From Butyricimonas paravirosa (GTDB taxonomy: Bacteria; Bacteroidota; Bacteroidia; Bacteroidales; Marinifilaceae), in the NCBI RefSeq assembly GCF_032878955.1, contig NZ_CP043839.1, positions 1,860,001-1,924,000 of the forward strand: a stretch of 64,000 nucleotides of DNA. Direction: 5' to 3'. The notes under the pieces were generated by a model that saw nothing but the letters and a program-made list of their open reading frames with translations, searched no databases and was not told where the DNA came from. A program made the position numbers and the translations under genes. Shown one piece after another: positions 36,928 through 44,524 of the stretch. Every line of letters begins with the position of its first letter. Within the stretch, counting starts at the first letter, position 1.

Positions 36928-37035
36928 TTAAAGACAACAACAACAGCAACAACAAGCACGGCCCATTCCTTTGAAAGATTCAAAGTTCGTTCCCCTCACT
37001 TGAAATTGACGATTAGAAATAAATGTTGTCTTCAT
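36928..37035 (-). CDS. Putative polycysteine leader peptide of the cysteine synthase gene
   Basis: 35 codons, too short for ordinary gene calling. It starts MKTTFISNRQFQVRG and ends MGRACCCCCCCL then TAA; the Cys run (36934-36954) uses TGT six times and TGC once. It lies 122 bases upstream of the cysteine synthase ATG on the same strand, with a -7 box (37084-37091) just before it. By analogy with leader peptides of amino-acid operons, and with the polycysteine upstream ORFs described in mycobacteria, ribosome slowing at the Cys codons under cysteine shortage would change folding or termination in the 36806-36927 region. No classical terminator with a U-run is obvious there, although CCGGT/ACCGG and CTGCC/GGCAG stems are possible. 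Coding is inferred, not shown. Confidence 0.75.
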   Translation of the reverse strand: MKTTFISNRQFQVRGTNFESFKGMGRACCCCCCCL

Positions 37036-37083
37036 AAACTTCAGATTTATAATTTATCAAACGACTTGCAATCGTTCATATCG

Positions 37084-37111
37084 CAAATATAAACAAATTA
37101 TCTTATCTTCG
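37084..37111. promoter_or_regulatory. Divergent promoter boxes for the Cys leader (minus) and ABC-F gene (plus)
   Basis: Minus strand: TATATTTG at 37091-37084, a perfect TAnnTTTG, 48 bases before the leader ATG. Plus strand: TATCTTCG at 37104-37111, one mismatch, 60 bases before the ABC-F ATG. The boxes lie 12 bases apart, so the two promoters probably interfere. Between the plus box and the ABC-F gene lies a low-complexity run of TTTCAATTTT-like repeats (about 37138-37167). Confidence 0.6.
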
Positions 37112-37171
37112 CACCGCTATTTGAAAATGTAAATCCATTTTCAATTTTCAACTTTCAATTTTCAATTAAAT

Positions 37172-38809
37172 ATGATTTCAGTAGACGGATTAACAGTAGA
37201 ATTTGGAGACAGAGCGCTTTTTAAAGATATTTCATTTGTTATTAACGACAAGGACCGGATTGCCCTCATGGGAAAAAACGGGGCAGGTAAATCCACGTTA
37301 CTAAAAATTCTAGCGGGAGAACGCCAAGCCTCCCGGGGAAATATCTCCTACCCGAAGGAAACTGTTATTGCTTACCTACCACAACATTTAATGACCCATA
37401 ACGAAAGAACCGTTTTCGATGAAACGGCACAGGCATTCGCCCACCTTTTCGAGATGGAGAAAGAGATTGAACGGTTGAATCAACAACTCACCGAAAGAAC
37501 GGACTACGATTCTCCAGAGTATTACAAACTCATTGAAGACGTATCCGCACTCAGCGAGAAGTTTTATAGCATCGACTCCACGCATTACGAGGCGGATGTT
37601 GAAAAGGTATTGTTGGGTCTCGGATTCCAACGGGAAGATTTCAACCGCCCGACAGCCGATTTCAGTGGAGGTTGGCGTATGCGTATCGAGTTGGCTAAAA
37701 TGTTGCTTAAAAACCCGGACGTATTACTACTTGACGAGCCTACCAACCACCTTGACATCGATTCGATTCAATGGTTGGAGGATTTTCTCGTGAATAACGG
37801 GAAAGCTGTCGTCGTGATCTCCCACGACCGGACATTTGTTGACAACATCACTACCCGAACGATCGAGGTCACCATGGGCCGTATTTACGACTACAAGGTA
37901 AATTACTCCCAATACCTCGTACTACGCCAAGAACGGCGCATTCAGCAACAAAAGGCCTACGACGAACAGCAAAAGATGATCGCCGAGACGAAAGAATTTA
38001 TCGAGCGTTTTAAGGGGACCTATTCCAAGACCTTACAAGTACAATCCCGCGTGAAGATGTTGGAGAAACTGGAAATATTGGAAGTTGACGAGGAAGACAC
38101 TTCCGCACTGAGACTGAAATTCCCGCCCGCCCCGAACTCCGGTAAATACCCGGTGATCGCAGAAGAGCTTACGAAAGACTATGACGGACACATCGTGTTC
38201 CAAGATGCCCACTTCACGATTGAGAAGGGGGAGAAAGTCGCTTTCGTCGGTCGTAACGGGGAAGGAAAGTCCACGCTAGTAAAATGTATCATGGGAGAAA
38301 TTCCCTATACCGGAAAACTGACATTGGGATACAACGTGAAGATCGGCTATTTCGCCCAAAACCAAGCCTCTCTCATGGACGAAAGTCTTACCGTTTTCCA
38401 GACCATCGATGACGTAACTCCCATGGAGCTGAAACACAAAATCAAGGATATGCTGGGAGCTTTCATGTTCAGCGGTGACGACATCGACAAAAAGGTGAAA
38501 GTTCTGTCTGGTGGAGAGCGTACCCGATTGGCCATGATCAAGTTGTTGCTCTCTCCCGTGAACCTGTTGATTCTCGACGAGCCGACCAACCATCTCGACC
38601 TCCGTACCAAGGACATCCTGAAAAATGCCTTGAAAGAGTTCGATGGCACCTTGATCGTCGTGTCCCACGACCGTGATTTCCTCACTGGACTCGTCCACAA
38701 GGTCTACGAATTCGGTAACAAGAAAGTAAAGGAACACCTCGAAGACATCCAAGGTTTCTTGCGGAAAAAGAAAATGGAAAACCTCCGGGAGATCGAACGC
38801 AAAAGCTAA
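37172..38809 (+). CDS. ABC-F family ATPase
   Basis: 545 residues with two complete ATPase domains and no membrane segment. Domain 1: MGKNGAGKST, FSGGWRMRIELAKML, LLLDEPTNHLD. Domain 2 from about residue 330: VGRNGEGKST, LSGGERTRLAMIKLL, LILDEPTNHLD. The linker (about 245-310) is a charged helical hairpin, the part that reaches the ribosomal P-site tRNA in ABC-F proteins. The family acts on stalled or antibiotic-bound ribosomes or in translation control. The layout is that of housekeeping ABC-F proteins; no resistance role can be assigned. Confidence 0.9.
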   Translation: MISVDGLTVEFGDRALFKDISFVINDKDRIALMGKNGAGKSTLLKILAGERQASRGNISYPKETVIAYLPQHLMTHNERTVFDETAQAFAHLFEMEKEIERLNQQLTERTDYDSPEYYKLIEDVSALSEKFYSIDSTHYEADVEKVLLGLGFQREDFNRPTADFSGGWRMRIELAKMLLKNPDVLLLDEPTNHLDIDSIQWLEDFLVNNGKAVVVISHDRTFVDNITTRTIEVTMGRIYDYKVNYSQYLVLRQERRIQQQKAYDEQQKMIAETKEFIERFKGTYSKTLQVQSRVKMLEKLEILEVDEEDTSALRLKFPPAPNSGKYPVIAEELTKDYDGHIVFQDAHFTIEKGEKVAFVGRNGEGKSTLVKCIMGEIPYTGKLTLGYNVKIGYFAQNQASLMDESLTVFQTIDDVTPMELKHKIKDMLGAFMFSGDDIDKKVKVLSGGERTRLAMIKLLLSPVNLLILDEPTNHLDLRTKDILKNALKEFDGTLIVVSHDRDFLTGLVHKVYEFGNKKVKEHLEDIQGFLRKKKMENLREIERKS

Positions 38810-38835
38810 GATATCATTACTATAAAAAATTTATC

Positions 38836-38874
38836 AAACAACCTCTTATCAAAACTCAAGAGGTTGTTTTTATT
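38836..38874 (+). terminator. Intrinsic terminator after the ABC-F gene
   Basis: The 12-bp stem AAACAACCTCTT (38836-38847) pairs with AAGAGGTTGTTT (38858-38869) across a 10-base loop, followed by TTTATTTT. Confidence 0.9.
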
Positions 38875-38985
38875 TTATCACCAACTCAAACTATCGTAAC
38901 AGGCACTACTGTAACATTCGTTACAATAGCATCCACAAACCTGTAACTTATCAACTTGAAACTCGCAACTCGCCACAGGCGAAAA

Positions 38986-39013
38986 AAGAAACGGGGTCTA
39001 AAAACAGACCCCG
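38986..39013 (-). terminator. Intrinsic terminator of the NagB/PIG-L gene
   Basis: CGGGGTCT (38992-38999) pairs with AGACCCCG (39006-39013). On the minus strand the stem is followed by TTTCTTTTTT. It lies 30 bases after the stop codon at 39044. Confidence 0.9.
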
Positions 39014-39043
39014 CTCCAGCAAAAAAAATATAAAACACAACAT

Positions 39044-40969
39044 TTATTTCCTATGCTTGTAGCGCACGAAGACCTCCATCGCCTCGTACTCCGCCATTCC
39101 CAACTTGTTATACAAGTCGGCCGTGTTACGGTTACGGTCTTCGGCTCGCTGCCAGAACTCGCGAGGATCATCTCCCGGGTAAGCCGGTCCGTTATTCTGT
39201 GAACCGTGTCGGTAAATCGCTTGTCGTTTGATGGATAATTCCGACGGGCTTACCGGCACCGCCATATCCACCTTCTCGATCTCCCATTCCAACCAAGCCC
39301 CGCGATACAACCACACGTAACAATCCTTGAACCAGTCATCCTCACACACGACGTCAAAAGCCTGCATGATCGCATCCAGACAAACACTATGCGTTCCGTG
39401 CGGATCGGCCAAGTCTCCGGCAGCATAAATCTGGTGAGGTTTCACCTCCCGCAACAGATTCACGATAATATCTATATCTTCTTTTCCCAACGGGTTCTTT
39501 TTCACGGAACCCGTTTCATAGAAAGGCAAATTCAAAAAATGTACTCTCTCCGAGGGGATACCCATAAACCGACAAGCGGCCAAAGCCTCTGCCGCCCGCA
39601 AGGCCGTCTTGAACTTCAACACCTCTTTAGGTTCACTTCCCTCCGGTTTCAGATTCCGAATCGTCTCCTTCACCTGCTTGTACCCCTCGCCGGACACTCC
39701 CATATTTTGGGCGAACAAGTCAGCAATATCCATCATCTCGTACAAGTAATCATCAAACACGGCAATGTTCCCAGATGTTTGATAAACCGCATGCACCTCA
39801 TGCCCCTGTTCCACCAAACGGGCCTCCGTTCCTCCCATCGAGATCACGTCATCATCCGGATGCGGGCTGAAAATCAACACCCGTTTCGGGTAAGGATGCG
39901 CTCTCTCCGGACGGGTTGAATCATCCGCGTTAGGTTTCCCTCCCGGCCACCCGGAAATGGTGTGCTGCATATCATTAAACACGGCAATATTCACCTTGTT
40001 TGCAGAACCGAACTTCTCGATCAGATCGCTCAAACCGTTATCTTGATAATCTTTATCTTCGACTTTCAAAATGGGCTTTTTCAACTTCTGGCACAACCGG
40101 ATCACCGCTTTACGAATCAGCTTATCATCCCAATTCACCTTGCTCACCAACCACGGGTAATCCGCCCGGGTCAATTCGCTAGCCGCACTCTCATCAATAA
40201 TAAATTGCACGTTAGAATGCATCTGCAAGAAAGTTGCCGGAACCGAATCTGACACCCGTCCTTCCACGGTAGCCTTGATAATCGGGGCCTTTTTCTCTCC
40301 CCACGCCATCAGAATCACTCTCCGGGCCTGCATAATCGTCCCGACTCCCATCGTGATCGCTTTCGTGGGTACCAGATTCCTACTTCCGAAATCCTTTATC
40401 GCGTCTTTTATCGTCAAGTCATTCAAGAACACCTTCCGGGTCTGGGACGTGATAAAAGACCCCGGCTCGTTAAAACCGATATGTCCCGTACGTCCGATGC
40501 CCAATATCTGGAGGTCAATTCCCCCGGCAGCATCGATCGCCTTCTCGTAATCCCGACAGAATTTATCTATTTCATCCCCTTCCAGCGTTCCGTCCGGGAT
40601 ATGAATATTCTTCGGGTCAATATCTATATGATCAAACAAATGGTGGTGCATGAAATAATGGTAGCTCTGCTCCGACTCTTTCGGCATCGGCAGATACTCG
40701 TCCAAATTGAACGTAACCACATTACGGAAAGAAACGCCTTCTTCCCGGTGCATCCTCACCAGCTCTTGATACAACTTGATCGGGGAAACCCCGGTCGCCA
40801 AACCTAAAACGCACTTTTCACTGCTAGCCGCTTTCGTTTGTACCAAATCCACAATCTCACGGGCAACGGCCTTCACAGCCTCGTCCGCTGTTTCATAAAT
40901 CTGAACAGGAATCTTCTCGAACCTGTTGGCTCCCTCGCCCTTAGCGATGTAGTTTTTAGTAATCATCAT
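39044..40969 (-). CDS. nagB: Glucosamine-6-phosphate deaminase fused to a PIG-L/LmbE-type deacetylase domain
   Basis: 641 residues from the ATG at 40969 (MMITKNYIAKGEG). A longer frame from 41029 would overlap the ROK gene by 35 bases and is rejected. Residues about 30-285 are NagB-like: LGLATGVSPIKLYQEL, FNLDEYLPMPKESEQSYHYFM, LGIGRTGHIGFNEPGS. Residues about 375-640 are a PIG-L domain with the zinc motif HPDDD (SPHPDDDVISMGG) and a later DPHGTH. NagB turns glucosamine-6-phosphate into fructose-6-phosphate and ammonia. The fusion suggests coupled removal of acetyl and amino groups. This double-domain form recurs in Bacteroidota. The upstream ROK regulator gene is 25 bases away. Confidence 0.9.
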   Translation of the reverse strand: MMITKNYIAKGEGANRFEKIPVQIYETADEAVKAVAREIVDLVQTKAASSEKCVLGLATGVSPIKLYQELVRMHREEGVSFRNVVTFNLDEYLPMPKESEQSYHYFMHHHLFDHIDIDPKNIHIPDGTLEGDEIDKFCRDYEKAIDAAGGIDLQILGIGRTGHIGFNEPGSFITSQTRKVFLNDLTIKDAIKDFGSRNLVPTKAITMGVGTIMQARRVILMAWGEKKAPIIKATVEGRVSDSVPATFLQMHSNVQFIIDESAASELTRADYPWLVSKVNWDDKLIRKAVIRLCQKLKKPILKVEDKDYQDNGLSDLIEKFGSANKVNIAVFNDMQHTISGWPGGKPNADDSTRPERAHPYPKRVLIFSPHPDDDVISMGGTEARLVEQGHEVHAVYQTSGNIAVFDDYLYEMMDIADLFAQNMGVSGEGYKQVKETIRNLKPEGSEPKEVLKFKTALRAAEALAACRFMGIPSERVHFLNLPFYETGSVKKNPLGKEDIDIIVNLLREVKPHQIYAAGDLADPHGTHSVCLDAIMQAFDVVCEDDWFKDCYVWLYRGAWLEWEIEKVDMAVPVSPSELSIKRQAIYRHGSQNNGPAYPGDDPREFWQRAEDRNRNTADLYNKLGMAEYEAMEVFVRYKHRK

Positions 40970-40994
40970 ATCTTTATCTTTAATTTTTTCCTTG

Positions 40995-42179
40995 TTAATA
41001 AAGCGAGTACCCACATTCAGAATCATCATACAAATGTTCCATGACCATCATCAACGTACCCAATATCGCCGAATAAACACCCAGATTACTCATCTTCAAC
41101 TCGCAATGTCCTCGCATACGAGCCAAAGCGTACTTATTTATCGCCTGTTGAACCGGAACCAGCATCAAATCGCCCGCTTGCACGATCTCCCCACCGATGA
41201 CTACCATGTCCGGGTTAAACAAATGTACCATCGTGGCTATTCCCTCTCCCAACTTCTCTCCCGCACGATGCAAGAGGTCGATAGCCGAAATATCATCTTT
41301 CCGGGCCGCCTCGATAATCTCTTGTAACGGCTTACCAGCCACCTTCTCTATAGCCCGTCCCGAAGACACGGTTTCCAAGCAACCGATCTTTCCGCAATGA
41401 CATGGAGCCTCCAGCCCTGAAATACGGATATGCCCGAACTCTCCCGCCATGCCAATTCCCCCGCGATATAATTTCGAGTTCAGGATCATCCCCAAACCGA
41501 TACACTCGTTCACGCTAATACACAAAACGTTATTCACGTCTTTGGCTACCCCGAACGTGTGTTCCGCCATGGCCATCACGTTAGAATCGTTATCAATAAA
41601 TACCGGGATTTTCAGCATTTCCTCCAAAATACTCTTTATCCCCGGTTGTTCATACGTCAAATAAGTATATGAAGTTCCCTCCCGATCGATCAATCCCGGA
41701 AGAGCGAAACCCGCCATCTTGATCTTTGCCCGATCCACATTCAAACGCCCGATCGTCTCGTCAATCTTCTCCCGCACGTAACGGAGAGTCGCCTCATCAT
41801 CCTGCTCTTCCAAAATCGAGGGATATTCCAGAATACCCTCAATCGGCTCATTCTTCAAATTAAAGATAGCCACCCGCAGGTACTCCCGACCAATATCCAC
41901 TCCTAATATATACGCAGCATCCGGATTTAATGAAAACACGTGAGGACGTTTACCCCCGATCGAATTTCCGCATCCCCGGTCAATCACCCATCCCTCTTCT
42001 ATCAACTCTTCGATCATGCGACTAACCGTCGGCGTGGTCACGTTTGTCAGGCGACAAATCTCAGGCTTGGACAACTCTCCCATCCGGTAAAGGAAACCGA
42101 TAATTGCTTTCTTCTGCAAGTACCGTTTCTCTTTCAATCCCGGTAGCGAACCTTTATTTATGGTATTCGAGTCATTCAT
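40995..42179 (-). CDS. ROK-family transcriptional regulator (NagC/Mlc type)
   Basis: 394 residues. An N-terminal winged helix-turn-helix (GELSKPEICRLTNVTTPTVSRMIEEL) precedes a ROK sugar-kinase-like domain: DIGREYLRVAIFNL (phosphate loop), FIDNDSNVMAMAEH, and the zinc motif CHCGKIGCLE. It probably binds an amino sugar or its phosphate and represses the downstream nagB gene and related genes; the close co-orientation supports this. Direct operator sites were not identified. Confidence 0.9.
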   Translation of the reverse strand: MNDSNTINKGSLPGLKEKRYLQKKAIIGFLYRMGELSKPEICRLTNVTTPTVSRMIEELIEEGWVIDRGCGNSIGGKRPHVFSLNPDAAYILGVDIGREYLRVAIFNLKNEPIEGILEYPSILEEQDDEATLRYVREKIDETIGRLNVDRAKIKMAGFALPGLIDREGTSYTYLTYEQPGIKSILEEMLKIPVFIDNDSNVMAMAEHTFGVAKDVNNVLCISVNECIGLGMILNSKLYRGGIGMAGEFGHIRISGLEAPCHCGKIGCLETVSSGRAIEKVAGKPLQEIIEAARKDDISAIDLLHRAGEKLGEGIATMVHLFNPDMVVIGGEIVQAGDLMLVPVQQAINKYALARMRGHCELKMSNLGVYSAILGTLMMVMEHLYDDSECGYSLY

Positions 42180-42384
42180 AGCTCTCCGTTTTTCAAAAAG
42201 AATCGTGTTTATTTCATCACAAATATACGAATACTTTCTAAAATATTTACGTAAGTCACACTAAAAATGAAAAATATTTTCATTACAAACTCTATTTTAT
42301 AAAATTACATTCCCCAAACGAGTACTTGAAAATAAAAAAAAGTGTATTTTTACAAATCAACCATTAAAAGGGGATTTAGCGACT

Positions 42385-43332
42385 ATGGTAACAAAATTGG
42401 AAATACAAAAACACTTGAAATACCTGAAAAACGGGGCAAGTAAAAAGTTCATCGAACTATTCAACAACTTCGACGAAGAAGATTTGTGTGACCGTAAAAA
42501 TTTCACCGGACACATCACGGCAAGCGGAACGATCATCCACATTCCCACTCGTGAAGTCCTGTTACTACATCACAAGACCCTTGATAAATGGCATATTCCC
42601 GGTGGCCACGTGGACCTCGACGATGATTCTCTCTTCGAAGCTGCATTACGGGAAGTGGAAGAAGAAACCGGACTGACAGCCGAACAACTGATTCCTATCA
42701 ACCTCATTAAAAATAAAGCCTATTGCGTTGAGATCAATTCCCACCCGATTCCACGTAACGAGAAGAAAAACGAAGATCAGCACTATCATCACGATTTTCG
42801 TTTCGTGTTCGCGTATACCGGGAATAAACGTATACACATAGACTTGAACGAAAGCCTCGATTACAAATGGCTTTCTATTGACGATCCCTACCTGCAAGAG
42901 ATCATGACAACTCCCGAAACACTCGATTCTATTTTACTGGAAGGACTGGAAAGTTACGAACAATCCATTAAACTGGTTCGCCATAACGATTACCTCGTAA
43001 CACCCCTAGCCAGCTATTTGTTTCGATTAGGTCAACACCATTACGACCGGGGCAACTGGGAATCTGCGGAACAGATGTTCCGTCGCTCTGTTTCCGCTTA
43101 CGAGGAAACGTACGACGACGAGTACGAGACACCGCCATCCATTCTGACCGCTTGCTGGAACTTGGCTACCGTCTACGAAAAAACAAATCGTCATTCCCTG
43201 AAATTACAAGCACTTGAAAAAGGCCTAAACTTTGCCAAGGAATTCGCCCGTCTCGACGAGAATTTCCTTCCCGAAATCTCCGAGTTCACGGAACGGATTG
43301 ATGCCTCCCGTCATTCCACGGGACAACTATAA
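42385..43332 (+). CDS. Nudix hydrolase with C-terminal TPR region
   Basis: 315 residues. Residues about 48-185 form a Nudix domain; the Nudix box at GGHVDLDDDSLFEAAL then REVEEETGL follows GX5EX7REUXEEXGU except that the first Glu is Asp. A helical N-terminal extension and a C-terminal TPR-like region (LGQHHYDRGNWESAEQMF, then ACWNLATVYEKTNRH) flank it. Nudix enzymes hydrolyse nucleoside diphosphates linked to other groups; the substrate is unknown. The TPR tail suggests a protein partner. Its 3' end overlaps the convergent CDF gene by 22 bases. Confidence 0.85.
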   Translation: MVTKLEIQKHLKYLKNGASKKFIELFNNFDEEDLCDRKNFTGHITASGTIIHIPTREVLLLHHKTLDKWHIPGGHVDLDDDSLFEAALREVEEETGLTAEQLIPINLIKNKAYCVEINSHPIPRNEKKNEDQHYHHDFRFVFAYTGNKRIHIDLNESLDYKWLSIDDPYLQEIMTTPETLDSILLEGLESYEQSIKLVRHNDYLVTPLASYLFRLGQHHYDRGNWESAEQMFRRSVSAYEETYDDEYETPPSILTACWNLATVYEKTNRHSLKLQALEKGLNFAKEFARLDENFLPEISEFTERIDASRHSTGQL

Positions 43333-44216
43333 CATCCCTCCCCTTCGAACTCGATTTCCACGGTCAGGTGATCTATGCCCGCCTCCTTCAACCGATCCAC
43401 GGCATCATGTTTCACCCGGACGGCATCCGCCCGGGAAATATCATCTGCCACAATCAGGTGGGCCGAAGCGATATTCCTTTCCCCGTCCAGCGTCCACACG
43501 TGCAGATCATGCACGTCCTTCACGCTCGGCACCTCCAGCAAAATGGCCTTTATCTTATCCTCCGGCATATGCTCCGGCGCAGCTTGCAAAAGGATTCTGA
43601 AAATTGCGTACAAATTCCGGCACACATTCGTCAGAATAAACACCCCGATACCAACCGAAAGTAGCGGATCGATAAAATACCATCCCGTGTAACGAATAAT
43701 CACGCTACCGATCAACACGGCCACCCATCCCAGCACGTCCTCCAACAAATGCAACATCACGGCCCGCTGGCTGATCGAATTTCCTTTCATCAGCCGCAAG
43801 GCAGCGAACCCGTTCACGACAAGTCCCGCCACCGCCAACCACATCATCCCGGAGTAATTCACCTCCGCGGGATGAAATAGACGGGGAATCGTCTCCATGA
43901 ACACGAAGATCGACCCTACCAGCAACACGATCGAATTGATTAACGCCCCCAGCGTCGAAAATCGTTTATACCCGTAAGTAAATGTCACGGTCCTCTTCTT
44001 TCTCGAATAACGTTCCAGAAAATAAGAAACCCCGATAGAAAAAGCATCCCCGAAATCATGTACCGCATCGGAAATAATAGCCACCGAATTGGTCCATATT
44101 CCCCCAACAATCTCGATAACGGCAAATCCCAGATTCAGGAAAAAAGCGATACCCAAATTTTTTGTACTCTCTCCATGAGCGTGTTGATGCCCGGCATGTG
44201 AATGATCGTGTCCCAT
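43311..44216 (-). CDS. Cation diffusion facilitator (CzcD/ZitB-type) metal exporter
   Basis: 301 residues from the ATG at 44216 (MGHDHSHAGHQHAHGE); an ATG at 44237 would lie in the promoter box and is rejected. A His-rich metal-binding N-terminus is followed by six membrane segments with the metal-site pairs HD (AIISDAVHDFGDAFSIG) and HLLED (AVMLHLLEDVLGW), and a cytoplasmic C-terminal domain (PSVKDVHDLHVWTLDGE). It exports Zn2+ or a similar divalent cation using protons. The C-terminus ends in a Cys pair (CYSCPVE). Confidence 0.93.
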   Translation of the reverse strand: MGHDHSHAGHQHAHGESTKNLGIAFFLNLGFAVIEIVGGIWTNSVAIISDAVHDFGDAFSIGVSYFLERYSRKKRTVTFTYGYKRFSTLGALINSIVLLVGSIFVFMETIPRLFHPAEVNYSGMMWLAVAGLVVNGFAALRLMKGNSISQRAVMLHLLEDVLGWVAVLIGSVIIRYTGWYFIDPLLSVGIGVFILTNVCRNLYAIFRILLQAAPEHMPEDKIKAILLEVPSVKDVHDLHVWTLDGERNIASAHLIVADDISRADAVRVKHDAVDRLKEAGIDHLTVEIEFEGEGCYSCPVE

Positions 44217-44234
44217 AATTACATTCTTTAATAA

Positions 44235-44242
44235 CAAAAATA
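44235..44242 (-). promoter_or_regulatory. -7 promoter box of the CDF gene
   Basis: TATTTTTG on the minus strand, 18 bases before the ATG at 44216; this position decides the start in favour of 44216 over 44237. Confidence 0.6.
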
Positions 44243-44285
44243 CTCATTTTACGAAAGAAAGTTTCATTCCTATCTAATAAAAATC

Positions 44286-44293
44286 TATCTTTG
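44286..44293 (+). promoter_or_regulatory. -7 promoter box of metK
   Basis: TATCTTTG is a perfect TAnnTTTG. GTTTC at 44261-44265 is close to a -33 box at the right distance. Transcription would begin near 44300, right at the riboswitch. Confidence 0.7.
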
Positions 44294-44299
44294 CCCCTC

Positions 44300-44354
44300 G
44301 AAAAAGTGGAAAGATTTGGCTGATTGCAACCACGGAAAAAAAGCGCTAAAATGC
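44300..44354 (+). ncRNA. Probable SAM-II riboswitch upstream of metK
   Basis: The stem GTGG (44306-44309) pairs with CCAC (44330-44333). The loop carries GATTTGGCTGATTGCAA and the 3' tail carries AAAAGCGCTAAAATGC. The order stem, ATTT-n-TTGCAA, stem, A-rich, GCTAAAA is that of the SAM-II (metA) motif, whose loop and tail form an H-type pseudoknot around S-adenosylmethionine. Its position before metK, the SAM-making enzyme, fits feedback control. The aptamer lies about 170 bases before the metK ATG, so the mode of action is not simple masking of the metK ribosome binding site. Confidence 0.75.
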
Positions 44355-44410
44355 ATATTTAATTCTGAATTCAACCATCCATGTACTTTCCTATAGTTTA
44401 ATTTACGATA

Positions 44411-44517
44411 AAGAGATTGAGAGATTAAATGATTTTCGATTAAGTGATTCGTTTGTTACAACATCATTAAATCATCAAATCATTAAATCACCAAATCACT
44501 GAATCACTAAATCTAAA
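44411..44517. repeat. AT-rich short repeats between riboswitch and metK
   Basis: A run of TCATTAAATCA-like units (44465-44515: AAATCATC, AAATCATT, AAATCACC, AAATCACT and similar) is roughly complementary to AGATTAAATGATT-like sequence at 44418-44452. Together they can form a long imperfect hairpin. This may link riboswitch state to metK expression, or be plain low-complexity sequence. Confidence 0.45.
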
Positions 44518-44524
44518 ATGAATT

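Noticed and set aside
37172..38809. Antibiotic-resistance ABC-F protein
   Set aside because: The linker and layout fit housekeeping ABC-F ATPases, and no resistance or mobile context surrounds the gene.
44411..44517. CRISPR array in the repeat-rich metK leader
   Set aside because: Units are only 8-11 bases, degenerate and without spacers; no cas genes are near.
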